In this document: positions 28,185-36,443 of the stretch, piece after piece | Layout of the letters: each line of letters starts with the position of its first letter | Position numbering within the stretch: position 1 is the stretch's first letter | Assembly: GCF_013283665.1 (NCBI RefSeq) | Contig: NZ_JABEKU010000003.1 | Location: 192,029-256,028 of the forward strand | Length of the DNA: 64,000 nt | From: Ensifer sesbaniae | Lineage (GTDB): Bacteria; Pseudomonadota; Alphaproteobacteria; Rhizobiales; Rhizobiaceae | Reading direction: 5' to 3' | Translations under genes and position numbers: made by a program | The notes under the pieces: generated by a model | The model's database searches: none | Told to the model about the DNA's origin: nothing | Seen by the model: only the letters and a program-made list of their open reading frames with translations

Positions 28185-28590
28185 GCATTGCGATCGCCTT
28201 CTTGTAACGGGTGTCCGTGCGGGGGACAACGAGGAGCGGAGCAGCGCCGAACTGATCGGCGGTGATGTCGACGATGAAATCAACCGCGCTCGATCCGGGC
28301 GTGGCTTTGCCAGCCTTCCCTGGAAGAAACCGAAGGGCCGCTGTCAGGCTTGGAAGGCGCGTTCCGCGGCGGATATGAGACCGGCCGGCGTCGACGCCTT
28401 GGGCATTCAAGGTGCGGGTCAGGAACAGGTTCGGGTGGTCGCAGGTCCATTGCGCGGCGACAGCAGGGAGATCGCCGCCCGGGGGCCTGATGCCCTCCAG
28501 CCCGATCGGCTCAAGGAAACGTCGAGCGGCCGCCGCCACTCGAGGAGAGCGCTTTCATCGGCGGGGAGGGATATTTGCCGGCGCTGCAAT
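28185..28590 (-). pseudogene. Frameshifted relic of a conserved gene
   Basis: A 470-bp gap between genes holds protein-like sequence on the minus strand spread over more than one frame. One frame gives ARRFLEPIGLEGI and NLFLTRTLNAQGVDA. A second gives EGWQSHARIERG. The first frame then resumes with DFIVDITADQFGAAPLLVV and DTRYKKA. Read together these look like one protein of a cysteine-protease or transglutaminase-like shape (pattern GW-SHA-E--xFIVDITADQFG). At least two frame changes (near 28380-28320 and at 28285) break it. The family name could not be recalled with certainty. Confidence 0.5.
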
Positions 28591-28608
28591 CGGCTGTAAC
28601 GCGGCCGC

Positions 28609-29223
28609 TCAGGTCTTGCTGCCGGCGAGCTTCTCGGCGAGTTCGCCCAGTTGCTCCTGCGCCTTGCGATCGGCGGGATAGATGTCCAGGAACTGCTCCC
28701 AGGCTCGCATGGCGAGCTCGTCCTTGCCGGAGGCGCCGAGAATCGCCGCCATGCCGGCAAGCGCGCCGAAATGGCGAGGTTCGATTGCCAGCACGCGGTT
28801 GATGTCCGACATGGATTTTCGGTAATTGCCCATCGCGTAATGCAAGGTCGCGCGGCGGTTCCAGCCTTCGACATAGTTGGGCGCAAGCGTGATGACCTGG
28901 TCGAGGATGTCGAGCGCGGCCGCCTGCTTGTTGTCGGTGATCGCCTTGTCGGCCCACTGCATCAGGAGATTGACGGTGGCGCTGCCGGAATCCTGCCATT
29001 CCAAGCGGATCTGGTTGGCGAGCTCACGCGCCTTGTCGGCGTCGCGTTCCTTCTTGAGGTCCGTAAACAGGGCATCCAGTCGTTGCTTGGGTGTGGTGAG
29101 GCTGGCGGATTCCGTCTGGGCCGCCGCTTCCGCCGCGAAGGACAAACTGCCAGCTCCTGTAGAGGTGGCGAGCAGGGCGGAGAAAGCCAGAATCAGGGGT
29201 ACAAAAACTCGCATGGCGAGCAT
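28609..29223 (-). CDS. TPR repeat protein, exported
   Basis: A 204-residue protein with a signal peptide (1-30, ending LSFAAEA) and about three tetratricopeptide repeats (residues 90-195: ALDILDQVITLAPNYVEGWNRRATLHYAMG and following). TPR proteins are scaffolds for protein complexes, here probably in the periplasm. Two starts, 29223 and 29214, are possible. A hairpin GGCGAG/CTCGCC (29215-29234) places the first ATG in its loop, which could influence translation. Confidence 0.85.
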   Translation of the reverse strand: MLAMRVFVPLILAFSALLATSTGAGSLSFAAEAAAQTESASLTTPKQRLDALFTDLKKERDADKARELANQIRLEWQDSGSATVNLLMQWADKAITDNKQAAALDILDQVITLAPNYVEGWNRRATLHYAMGNYRKSMSDINRVLAIEPRHFGALAGMAAILGASGKDELAMRAWEQFLDIYPADRKAQEQLGELAEKLAGSKT

Positions 29224-29297
29224 GTTAGCTCGCCATGGAACAACTTCATAATCAATTTTGGGACATCGGCGACGCGATGCCCACCACCCTGCTGGGA

Positions 29298-29423
29298 TCA
29301 GCCCTGACGAGCCTTGAAGCGCGGGTTCGACTTGTTGATGATGTAGATGCGGCCCTTGCGACGAACCAGACGGTTTTCGCGGTGACGGGTCTTCAGCGAC
29401 TTGAGCGAATTCTTGATCTTCAT
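29298..29423 (-). CDS. rpmJ: 50S ribosomal protein L36
   Basis: A 41-residue basic protein, [14 protein letters not shown] onward, ending FKARQG. It is the alphaproteobacterial type of L36 without the four zinc-binding cysteines. AGGA lies 5 bases before the ATG. It stands alone downstream of purK. Confidence 0.93.
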   Translation of the reverse strand: MKIKNSLKSLKTRHRENRLVRRKGRIYIINKSNPRFKARQG

Positions 29424-29550
29424 TTTCCTGATCCGCAGGTTTCGGGGAACGAAAATTCGCCCGGTATCTCTAACAATCAAAAGCGCGCCGTTCAGCGCGC
29501 TCCTTTAAGGTGGGATGGCAAATACCGTGTCACCCCTGACGTGTCAACTA

Positions 29551-29575
29551 CAAGACGCCCCATTTTGGCGTCTTG
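29551..29575. terminator. Hairpin after purK
   Basis: A perfect 9-bp stem CAAGACGCC / GGCGTCTTG with a 7-base loop lies 20 bases past the purK stop. No T-run follows on the minus strand, so termination is uncertain. Confidence 0.5.
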
Positions 29576-29594
29576 CTCCGCATTTCTGTGGCTT

Positions 29595-30650
29595 TCAGCC
29601 GCGAACGAGCCGTGTGACATGGCCCATTTTGCGGCCGGCGCGCGCCTCGGTCTTGCCGTAGAGGTGCACCAGCACATCGTCTTCGGCAAGCCATGTCGGG
29701 ACATCGTTGAGGTCGTCGCCGATCAGATTCTGCATGACGCAGTCGGAATGCCGGCGCGGATTGCCGAGCGGCAATCCCGCGACGGCGCGGATATGCTGCT
29801 CGAATTGCGAGACGACGCAAGCCGCCTCCGTCCAATGGCCGGAATTGTGCACGCGCGGCGCCATCTCGTTGGCGATTAGACTACCGTCGGCCAGGACGAA
29901 GAATTCGACGCCGATGACGCCGACATAGCCGAGTGCATCGAGGATCGCCTTGGCGGCCTTGCGGGCCGCATCGGCCGCCTCCGCACCGACGGCAGCCGGC
30001 ACCGTCGAGGTGTGGAGGATGCCGTTGCGATGCACGTTTTCGGCCGGATCGAAGCAAGCGACACTGCCGTCAGTCGAGCGGGCGGCGATGATCGAGATCT
30101 CGCGCTCGAAGGGCACGAAGCTTTCAAGGATCAGCGGCACGCCGCCGAGTGCCGCGAAAGCGCCGGCCGGGCTGTCCTCGGCGGAGCGGAAGACGCGCTG
30201 TCCCTTGCCATCGTAACCAAGGCGGCGGGTCTTGAGCACGCCAGTCCCACCGAAATCGGCAAGGGCCGCTTCGAGGTCGGCCTGGCTGTCGACGGCGTGA
30301 AAGCGCGCCGTCGCAATGCCGCAGTCATTGATGAAGCGCTTTTCGACGAGGCGGTCCTGCGCGACTTCCAGCGCTTTCGGCGGCGGGAAGATAGGACGTT
30401 TCGCGGCGAGCCGTTCGGCGGAAGCGACCGGCACATTCTCGAATTCGTAGGTGATGATGTCGCTGACGGCAGCGAGCTGGCTGAGCGCCGTCTCGTCGTC
30501 ATAGGCGCCAACGATCTGCTCGTTGGCGACCTGTGCGGCCGGACAGTCGACCTGCGGTTCGAGGATGACGGTGCGGAAGTTCAGTCGGGCTGCTGCCATC
30601 GCCAGCATGCGGCCGAGCTGGCCGCCGCCAATAATGCCGATGGTGGTCAT
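29595..30650 (-). CDS. purK: 5-(carboxyamino)imidazole ribonucleotide synthase
   Basis: ATP-dependent carboxylation of AIR to N5-CAIR in purine synthesis. The 351-residue ATP-grasp enzyme starts [17 protein letters not shown] and contains [26 protein letters not shown] and [16 protein letters not shown]. The ATG overlaps the purE stop in ATGA (30647-30650), so translation is coupled. Confidence 0.95.
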   Translation of the reverse strand: MTTIGIIGGGQLGRMLAMAAARLNFRTVILEPQVDCPAAQVANEQIVGAYDDETALSQLAAVSDIITYEFENVPVASAERLAAKRPIFPPPKALEVAQDRLVEKRFINDCGIATARFHAVDSQADLEAALADFGGTGVLKTRRLGYDGKGQRVFRSAEDSPAGAFAALGGVPLILESFVPFEREISIIAARSTDGSVACFDPAENVHRNGILHTSTVPAAVGAEAADAARKAAKAILDALGYVGVIGVEFFVLADGSLIANEMAPRVHNSGHWTEAACVVSQFEQHIRAVAGLPLGNPRRHSDCVMQNLIGDDLNDVPTWLAEDDVLVHLYGKTEARAGRKMGHVTRLVRG

Positions 30651-31147
30651 GCCTCGTCCACCGGATATTCGGCGACCGAAATCGTCTGCTGTTCGCGCCA
30701 GTCGTCGAGCCTGTCGGCAAGATCGTCGTCGCTGAGTGCGAGCACCGCTGCGGCAAGCAGCGCGGCATTGACGGCACCGGCCCGGCCGATCGCCAGCGTC
30801 CCGACGGGGATGCCGGCGGGCATCTGGACGATCGAGAGCAGGCTGTCCTGGCCGGAAAGCGCCTTCGACTGCACCGGTACGCCGAAGACCGGCAGCGGCG
30901 TCATCGAGGCGCACATGCCCGGCAGATGCGCCGCACCGCCGGCGCCGGCGATGATCACCTTGAAGCCCTCGTCGCGGGCGCCCTTGGCGAAGTTGACGAG
31001 CCGATCGGGCGTGCGATGGGCGGAGACGATGCGCGCCTCATAGGCAATGTCGAGCGCGTCGAGCGTGTCGGCGGCGTTCTTCATCGTCTCCCAGTCCGAC
31101 TGGCTTCCCATGATGATGGCGACGGGTGGGGTCGTGGTGTCGATCAC
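30647..31147 (-). CDS. purE: N5-carboxyaminoimidazole ribonucleotide mutase
   Basis: Converts N5-CAIR to CAIR directly after PurK. The protein has 166 residues, with [12 protein letters not shown] at the N-terminus and [10 protein letters not shown] and [13 protein letters not shown] as active-site segments. The start is GTG at 31147 with AGGA upstream. It is the middle gene of the DUF465-purE-purK operon. Confidence 0.95.
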   Translation of the reverse strand: MIDTTTPPVAIIMGSQSDWETMKNAADTLDALDIAYEARIVSAHRTPDRLVNFAKGARDEGFKVIIAGAGGAAHLPGMCASMTPLPVFGVPVQSKALSGQDSLLSIVQMPAGIPVGTLAIGRAGAVNAALLAAAVLALSDDDLADRLDDWREQQTISVAEYPVDEA

Positions 31148-31165
31148 GTCTATCCTGTTCCGCGT

Positions 31166-31369
31166 TCAGGCGATGATATCGGGGATGATCTGGTCTTCGA
31201 TCTTGCTGATCTTGTCCTTGATCGCCAGCTTCTTCTTCTTCATGCGCTGGATCCGCAGCGCATCGCAGCCGGTTTCGATCATGGCATTGATGGCAGCGTC
31301 GTAATCTTCATGTTCCTGCCTCAGCCGCGCGGCGGTCAGTCTGAGTTCGGCCTGGTCCTGGTCCGGCAT
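31166..31369 (-). CDS. DUF465 (YdcH-like) small protein
   Basis: A 67-residue highly charged helical protein: an EHEDYDAAINAMI segment followed by the basic core RIQRMKKKKLAIKDKISKIE of DUF465. Function unknown; such proteins are often expressed with unrelated genes. It lies 18 bases upstream of purE in the same direction, so it probably leads the purEK operon. Confidence 0.88.
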   Translation of the reverse strand: MPDQDQAELRLTAARLRQEHEDYDAAINAMIETGCDALRIQRMKKKKLAIKDKISKIEDQIIPDIIA

Positions 31370-31582
31370 GCAAAGCGATCCCCATCAGCCCGGTTGCGAA
31401 GTCCTCCTCGAACCGGAATTTCATGCGCCGCTCTATCACATCTTGGGCGGTAACGGGAAGTTATCCGTCGTCATCATTTCGCCTTCGACAAATGAAAAAT
31501 GGCGTGGCACAGTAGTAAGGTTACAACCATGGAACATCCGGCATTTGCATGCCGGATGCAAGCAAAAGGAAGGGACTGCCAA

Positions 31583-31756
31583 ATGACTGTTGAGGCTCAT
31601 CTTGCAACGCTTGAGAAAAAACATGGCGCCCTGGAACAGGAGCTTCATGCAGCATTGAATCAGCCGTCGGTGGAAGACGAGCTGATCAATGACATCAAGC
31701 GGAGGAAGCTGCGCATCAAGGACGAAATCGAAAGGCTTCGTTCCTCGACTCACTGA
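31583..31756 (+). CDS. Second DUF465 small protein
   Basis: A 57-residue protein starting MTVEAHLATLEKKH, with the same layout as its divergent neighbour: an acidic N-terminal helix then IKRRKLRIKDEIERL. A hairpin with a T-rich tail follows 105 bases later. The two DUF465 genes face away from each other across 213 bp that must hold both promoters. Confidence 0.87.
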   Translation: MTVEAHLATLEKKHGALEQELHAALNQPSVEDELINDIKRRKLRIKDEIERLRSSTH

Positions 31757-31861
31757 TTATCAACGGTATTTCCCAGGACTATCGGGAGGCGCCATCTCCC
31801 CTCTGAGTAGGCGCAACAAGGTTTAGAACCATCCCCCACGACGGAAGATACGGAATGCTGG

Positions 31862-31890
31862 ACCGGGCTCGACGCCCGGTCTGTTTCTTT
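31862..31890 (+). terminator. Probable intrinsic terminator of the second DUF465 gene
   Basis: A 7-bp stem ACCGGGC / GCCCGGT with a TCGAC loop is followed by CTGTTTCTTT. Confidence 0.7.
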
Positions 31891-31900
31891 CGGGCGTCGC

Positions 31901-32003
31901 CTGCTGCATGTTTCCTTCAATCGTAACCGATTAAAGGAAACATGCAGCAATTCAAGGAGCTACAGCGACCTTTGCGCGTCTGATGAGACGCGCGGCGCTG
32001 TAG
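31901..32003. repeat. RIME-like palindromic mosaic repeat, family B, copy 2
   Basis: A 103-bp element with two hairpins in a row. The first (31902-31949) has perfect 16-bp arms, TGCTGCATGTTTCCTT, continuing with one mismatch to a 22-bp arm and a 4-base loop. The second (31960-32003) pairs CTACAGCG with CGCTGTAG and GCGCGTCT with AGACGCGC. It matches the reverse complement of 24074-24179. Confidence 0.8.
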
Positions 32004-32017
32004 GCGGGCTGCCGGGC

Positions 32018-32278
32018 TCAGGACCAGAACTGGTCGAGCCATAGATTGAGACGGTCGAAACCCGGCCGGTTGATCGCATAGATCCGCCGGGTGCCGCTCG
32101 CCGAAACCGAGACCAGATTGCAATCCAGCAAGGCCTTCAGGTGCTGCGATACGGCCGGGCGGCTGATCGGCAGGCCCTGCGCCAGTTCGTTTACGGTTTT
32201 CGGTGCGCGTCGCAGTTCCTCCAGCAGGTGGCGCCGGTTCGGGTCCGCAATGGCATCGAAAGGGTCCGCGATCGTCAT
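32018..32278 (-). CDS. ArsR-family transcriptional regulator
   Basis: An 86-residue protein consisting of little more than a winged helix: DPNRRHLLEELRRAPKTVNELAQGLPISRPAVSQHLKALLDCNLV. It lacks an obvious metal site; the single Cys is in the wing-proximal helix. It resembles ArsR-like repressors of the SdpR/autorepressor type. The TauE/SafE gene lies upstream in the same direction, 100 bases away, but regulation of it is only a guess. Confidence 0.85.
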   Translation of the reverse strand: MTIADPFDAIADPNRRHLLEELRRAPKTVNELAQGLPISRPAVSQHLKALLDCNLVSVSASGTRRIYAINRPGFDRLNLWLDQFWS

Positions 32279-32378
32279 GGGCGGACGTTAGGCGAAATCT
32301 TGCGAAGCAGCAAGAAATTTGTGCGATGCGATATGCTAATTTTGCTTTGCAATATTTCCGTAATACTTGGGTCGCGGC

Positions 32379-33158
32379 TCAGCCGCCCGCTGCCAAGCTG
32401 CCGATACCGTCCCAGAGCAGCTTCGAGCCGGCGACGAAGGCCATGGTATACATGAAGGGATAGAAGATCTGCGGCTTCATGCGGCGAACGATCCAGGCCC
32501 CGCACACGGTCGCGACGATGGCGAGCGGAAAGAGCGTCGCCGAGATTTTCAGGTTGCTCAGGTCCAGTTGCCCCAAGGCGAAATAGGGGATGAGCTTCAC
32601 TGCATTCAGGATCGCGAAGAAGCGCACGATGGTGCCGGTGTAATCGCGGGGGGCGAGCTGCAGCGGCAGCGCGTAGATCTGGAAGGGTGGGCCGCCGGCG
32701 TGCGCCACGAAGCTGCCGTAACCGGCAAAGGAGCCCCAGAGCGCCGCCGGCCCGATCCGCTGCTTCTTCGGCGCGATGGTGATGCCGAGGCGCATGCGCC
32801 AGACATTGTATACGTACCGGAGCACGAAGAGCACGGTGAGCAGGCCGATGATCAGGCGAAGGAGATCACGCGAAACGTAGGCTGAGGTCGCCCAGCCGAT
32901 GAGGATGCCGGCAATGGCGCCCGGCAACAGCATGAAGAGCGTGGTGCGATCGCCGTGCTTGCGCCACATCCACAAGGAGACGATATCCATCGCGATCAGG
33001 ATCGGGAGAAGGAGGGCAGCCGCCTGGACGGGTGACACCGCCATCGACAGGATCGGTACGCCCATCAGCGAGAGCGCTTCCCCCATGCCGCCCTTGCTGA
33101 GCCCAACGAGCAGAACTGCCGGGATGGCGATAAGGTAGAAGTCGAGATCGGGAAGCAT
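32379..33158 (-). CDS. TauE/SafE family sulfite/anion exporter
   Basis: A 259-residue inner-membrane protein with about eight transmembrane segments and the family motif GLSKGGMGEALSLMGVPIL near the N-terminus. The family exports sulfite, sulfoacetate or related organo-sulfur anions; the substrate here cannot be told. ATG 33158 gives the usual family length. It is divergent from thiE with 107 bases between the start codons. Confidence 0.87.
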   Translation of the reverse strand: MLPDLDFYLIAIPAVLLVGLSKGGMGEALSLMGVPILSMAVSPVQAAALLLPILIAMDIVSLWMWRKHGDRTTLFMLLPGAIAGILIGWATSAYVSRDLLRLIIGLLTVLFVLRYVYNVWRMRLGITIAPKKQRIGPAALWGSFAGYGSFVAHAGGPPFQIYALPLQLAPRDYTGTIVRFFAILNAVKLIPYFALGQLDLSNLKISATLFPLAIVATVCGAWIVRRMKPQIFYPFMYTMAFVAGSKLLWDGIGSLAAGG

Positions 33159-33265
33159 GGGTGGCGGTTGATCCTTTTGCAGTCTCCGTCTATCGGTTTT
33201 CCCAAATGAAATCGAGCGCTGGTTTCGCCACCCTGGCGGATGCAGCCGGAAATGGATGTCCGAAC

Positions 33266-33913
33266 ATGACAACAGAACGTTGCCGCCTAGTGCTGATTGC
33301 GCCCGACATGCCCGATGCGGCGGAACGCGTGAAAGTGCTCGCCGATGCCCTGAAGGGCGGTGACGTCGCTTCCGTGATCGTGCCGCAATACGGGCTGGAC
33401 GACTCCGAGTTCCAGAAACACGCCGAGCGTCTGGTGCCGGTCATCCAGGAGGCGGGTGCCGCAGCGCTCATCGAAGGCGACTCCCGCGTGGCCGGCCGCG
33501 CCAAGGCCGACGGCCTGCACATTGCCGGCAATGCGGAAGTGCTTGGCGAGGCGGTCGAGAAACACACGCCGAAACTGATCGTCGGCGGGGGCAATGCGGC
33601 CGACCGCCACCACGCGCTCGAGATCGGCGAGGTGCGCCCGGACTACGTGTTCTTCGGCAAGACCGATGGCGACATCAAGCCGGAAGCGCATCCGAAAAAC
33701 CTGGCGCTCGCCGAATGGTGGGCGTCGATGATCGAGATCCCCTGCATCGTCATGGGCGGCACGGACCCGCAATCGGCGCTCGCGGTGGCGGAGACCGGCG
33801 CAGAATTCGTGGCGCTTCGCCTTGCCGTCTTCGGCGAGCCCGGGCAGGCGCCTTCCGTCGTGGCTGCGGTCAACGCACTTCTTGACGAAAAAGCGCCACG
33901 GTTTGAAGATTAA
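33266..33913 (+). CDS. thiE: Thiamine-phosphate synthase family protein
   Basis: A 215-residue TIM-barrel protein of the ThiE/TenI family that joins the pyrimidine and thiazole halves of thiamine. Motifs are LIEGDSRVAGRAKADGLHIAG, GGGNAADRHHALEIGEVRPDYVFFGKT and MGGTDPQSALAVAETGAEFVALRLAVF. The usual HxGQxDL motif is altered here (GLHIAG), so true ThiE activity is not certain. An upstream in-frame ATG at 33206 is possible. It is followed 3 bases later by the Sel1 gene. Confidence 0.78.
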   Translation: MTTERCRLVLIAPDMPDAAERVKVLADALKGGDVASVIVPQYGLDDSEFQKHAERLVPVIQEAGAAALIEGDSRVAGRAKADGLHIAGNAEVLGEAVEKHTPKLIVGGGNAADRHHALEIGEVRPDYVFFGKTDGDIKPEAHPKNLALAEWWASMIEIPCIVMGGTDPQSALAVAETGAEFVALRLAVFGEPGQAPSVVAAVNALLDEKAPRFED

Positions 33914-33916
33914 GAC

Positions 33917-35071
33917 GTGTCGATGTTGAGCCGACTACCTTCCAGATTGAGTCGAGGTCTTTGCCTTGTTGCCATGGCCGCAGCCCTGGCACTGCCGGCG
34001 CATGCCCAGCAGCAGAACGCCGGGACAGGGGACGCGGGCGTCGAGAAGCGCGGCCGCATCACGCCCTTCAACGGGGCGGCGATGCCGGAGGGCGCGGCCG
34101 CGACCGACAAAGGCGACGACAAGTCGGCTGGCGGCAACAAGAAACCGGCCGATGGCACCGTGCCATCTTCCGGCGTCAACGTTTTCGATCGCATGGGCGC
34201 CGAATTGCCGGCATTGCCGGCGGAAAAACCCTTTACCGGCAAGGTCGACGATGCCTATGGCGCATTCCAACGGGGCTACTATCTGACCGCGATGGATCTG
34301 GCGCTGCCGCGGGCGCAGCTTGGCGATCCGGCGGCGCAGACGCTGATCGCCGAAATCCTGCAGCAGGGGCTGGGCGTCGTGCGCGACCCCAAGCAGGCTG
34401 CCTTCTGGTATGGCCAGGCGGCCGAAAAAGGCGATCCGGCCGCGATGTTCAAATACGCGCTGATCCTGATGGAGGGCCGTTACGTCAAGCGCGACCGGAA
34501 GAAGTCCGAAGAGCTGATGAAGAAGGCCGCCGATCTCGGCAACGGCTCGGCCCAGTTCAACTACGGCCAGACGCTCGTCGCCGACAATCCCGGACCCAAG
34601 GGACTGAAGCTGGCGATGCCCTATTATGAGAAGTCGGCCGAGCAGGGCATCGCGGATGCGCAATATGCGCTGTCGCAGATCCTGGTCAATGTCGACGGCA
34701 TCGAAGAAAGCAAGCGGGCCCGGGCGCGCGAATGGCTGATCCGCGCGGCGCGGGCGGGTTACGATACGGCCCAGCTCGACATCGCGATCTGGATGATCGA
34801 GGGCATTGCCGGCGACCGTAATCTCGAAGAGGGTTTCGGCTGGATGCGGCGGGCGGCCGAGGGCGGCAACGTGGTTGCGCAGAACCGGCTTTCGCACCTC
34901 TACGTCAACGCCATCGGCACCAGACCCAATCCGGTCGAGGCGGCGAAATGGTATGTGCTTTCGCGTCGCGCCGGCCTCAAGGATGACGCGCTCGAAGACT
35001 TCTATCTCGGTCTCAACGAAGAACAGCAGAAGCAGGCGCTCAGTGCCGCCAACAAGTATCGCCGGAGCTGA
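33917..35071 (+). CDS. Exported Sel1-like repeat (TPR) protein
   Basis: A 384-residue protein with a signal peptide (about 10-30, ending LPAHAQ), a charged linker, and at least six Sel1-like repeats from residue 110 on (GDPAAQTLIAEILQQG, GDPAAMFKYALILMEG, GNGSAQFNYGQTLV, GIADAQYALSQIL, GYDTAQLDIAIWM and GNVVAQNRLSHLY). Such proteins are periplasmic scaffolds. The start is GTG at 33917 or ATG at 33923; it is only 3 bases from the thiE stop, so they form an operon. Confidence 0.88.
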   Translation: MSMLSRLPSRLSRGLCLVAMAAALALPAHAQQQNAGTGDAGVEKRGRITPFNGAAMPEGAAATDKGDDKSAGGNKKPADGTVPSSGVNVFDRMGAELPALPAEKPFTGKVDDAYGAFQRGYYLTAMDLALPRAQLGDPAAQTLIAEILQQGLGVVRDPKQAAFWYGQAAEKGDPAAMFKYALILMEGRYVKRDRKKSEELMKKAADLGNGSAQFNYGQTLVADNPGPKGLKLAMPYYEKSAEQGIADAQYALSQILVNVDGIEESKRARAREWLIRAARAGYDTAQLDIAIWMIEGIAGDRNLEEGFGWMRRAAEGGNVVAQNRLSHLYVNAIGTRPNPVEAAKWYVLSRRAGLKDDALEDFYLGLNEEQQKQALSAANKYRRS

Positions 35072-35387
35072 ACGGCTCCGGTCGCGGTCGAATCTTTGAC
35101 GGCCGTTCGGCGGAAATGCTATTTCGCTTGAACTTGCGGGCCATTTGTGGTTCTGAGGCCGCGGTTTTGCACGTGGCGGCCCGATAATCGTTGCGGTTCA
35201 CGTGCGGAGTGAGCAATCACTCGGTTTTTTGACGACGGAGCTCAATCTGCGGCTTGCCCTCGGTCCTTGGATCGTTTCCGATCGAGGGAATGCGGAAGGG
35301 CCGGCAATGCGGCCTATGTTCCGTCAAAGCAGGTTCAACGTCCGATCGAAGCGTTCGATCGGCCTTCGTTTTTCAAGGGATCGCCAG
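35072..35387 (+). other. Structured leader of the suhB-like gene: candidate regulatory RNA or attenuator
   Basis: 316 bp without a gene, holding two terminator-like hairpins on the plus strand. The first, 35207-35230, pairs GAGTGA with TCACTC across a GCAA tetraloop and is followed by GGT6. The second, 35342-35373, pairs CCGATCGAA with TTCGATCGG and is followed by a T5 tract that ends one base before the Shine-Dalgarno of the phosphatase gene. The first may end the Sel1 transcript; the second can only affect the gene after it or end a small RNA. A conserved alphaproteobacterial RNA motif named suhB is known from this genomic position, but the match was not verified. Confidence 0.5.
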
Positions 35388-36188
35388 ATGGCCCGTTCAG
35401 CTCTTCTCAATGTCATGGTTCAGGCCGCCTTCAAGGCCGGCAAGTCGTTGGCCCGCGATTTCGGCGAAGTCCAGAACCTGCAGGTCTCGCTCAAGGGACC
35501 CGGCGACTATGTTTCGCAGGCCGACCGCAAGGCCGAGAAACTCATCCGCGAGGAACTCCTGAAGGCCCGTCCGACCTATGGCTTCCTCGGCGAGGAAGGC
35601 GAAGAGATCGTCGGCACGGACGGCGCGCATCGCTGGATCGTCGACCCGCTCGACGGCACCACCAACTTCCTGCACGGCATTCCGCATTTCGCCGTTTCGA
35701 TCGCCTTGGAGCGTCAGGGCGAAATCGTCGGCGCCGTCATCTTCAACCCGGCGACTGACGAACTCTACACCGCCGAGCGCGGCGGCGGCGCCTTTCTCAA
35801 CGATCGCCGCCTGCGCGTTGCCGCGCGCAAGCATTTGTCCGACGCGGTCATCGCGACCGGTACCCCGCATCTCGGACGCGGCAACCACGGCAAGTACCTG
35901 ATCGAACTGCGTCACGTGATGGGCGAAGTGGCCGGTATCCGCCGCATGGGCGCCGCCTCGCTTGATCTCGCCTATGTGGCAGCCGGCCGCTACGACGGTT
36001 ATTGGGAGCGCGATCTCGCCGCCTGGGACATTGCCGCCGGCGTGCTGCTGATCCGTGAGGCTGGTGGCTGGGCGCACGATATCAACGGAGGTGCCAAGCC
36101 GATCGACGACGGCTCGATCGTCTGCGGCAACGAATACATCACCAAGGCGCTCAAGGATGTCGTGCACCGCCCGGTGCCGACGAAATAA
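35388..36188 (+). CDS. suhB: Inositol monophosphatase family protein (SuhB-like)
   Basis: A 266-residue Mg2+-dependent phosphatase acting on inositol phosphates or similar sugar phosphates. Both family motifs are intact: WIVDPLDGTTNFLHGIPHFAVSIA, and WERDLAAWDIAAGVLLIREAGG near the C-terminus. The ATG at 35388 follows AAGGGA; the frame extends to 35202 through the structured leader without conserved sequence. Confidence 0.93.
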   Translation: MARSALLNVMVQAAFKAGKSLARDFGEVQNLQVSLKGPGDYVSQADRKAEKLIREELLKARPTYGFLGEEGEEIVGTDGAHRWIVDPLDGTTNFLHGIPHFAVSIALERQGEIVGAVIFNPATDELYTAERGGGAFLNDRRLRVAARKHLSDAVIATGTPHLGRGNHGKYLIELRHVMGEVAGIRRMGAASLDLAYVAAGRYDGYWERDLAAWDIAAGVLLIREAGGWAHDINGGAKPIDDGSIVCGNEYITKALKDVVHRPVPTK

Positions 36189-36212
36189 GCAGCGCCCCCA
36201 TTCGGATGCTCG

Positions 36213-36250
36213 GCCTCCGGCGCTCGCCCGCGTCGGAGGCTTTGTTTTTC
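36213..36250 (+). terminator. Intrinsic terminator of the suhB-like gene
   Basis: A stem GCCTCCG / CGGAGGC is followed by TTTGTTTTT, 25 bases after the stop codon. Confidence 0.88.
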
Positions 36251-36300
36251 TGGCTGATCGGGAATGAGGCAACACGACAGTGCCACATGGCTGTGCCTAT

Positions 36301-36386
36301 CTAAGGCCGTTGCGGCCGTGGCCTCACTTTGGGAACGGCTGAATTTCATCCTTGAATCGATTTCGGTTTCGGGAATTATGCAGTAG
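36301..36386. repeat. Partial RIME-like mosaic repeat, family B
   Basis: About 86 bp whose right half (TCCTTGAATCGATTTCGGTT, then ATTATGCAGTAG) matches the end of 24074-24179. The left half has diverged and carries GGCCGTTGCGGCC instead of the GCGCG hairpin, so the copy is partial or old. Confidence 0.55.
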
Positions 36387-36443
36387 GCTCCGCGCCGGCG
36401 CGGCGCCGGTCCGACAAGTAAAAACCGGGAGATACTTATACCC

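Noticed and set aside
28051-28539. An intact 162-codon minus-strand gene in the 28 kb gap
   Set aside because: It starts with GTG without a good ribosome-binding site, runs into the hydrolase gene, and part of its conserved-looking sequence is in another frame; a frameshifted relic explains it better.
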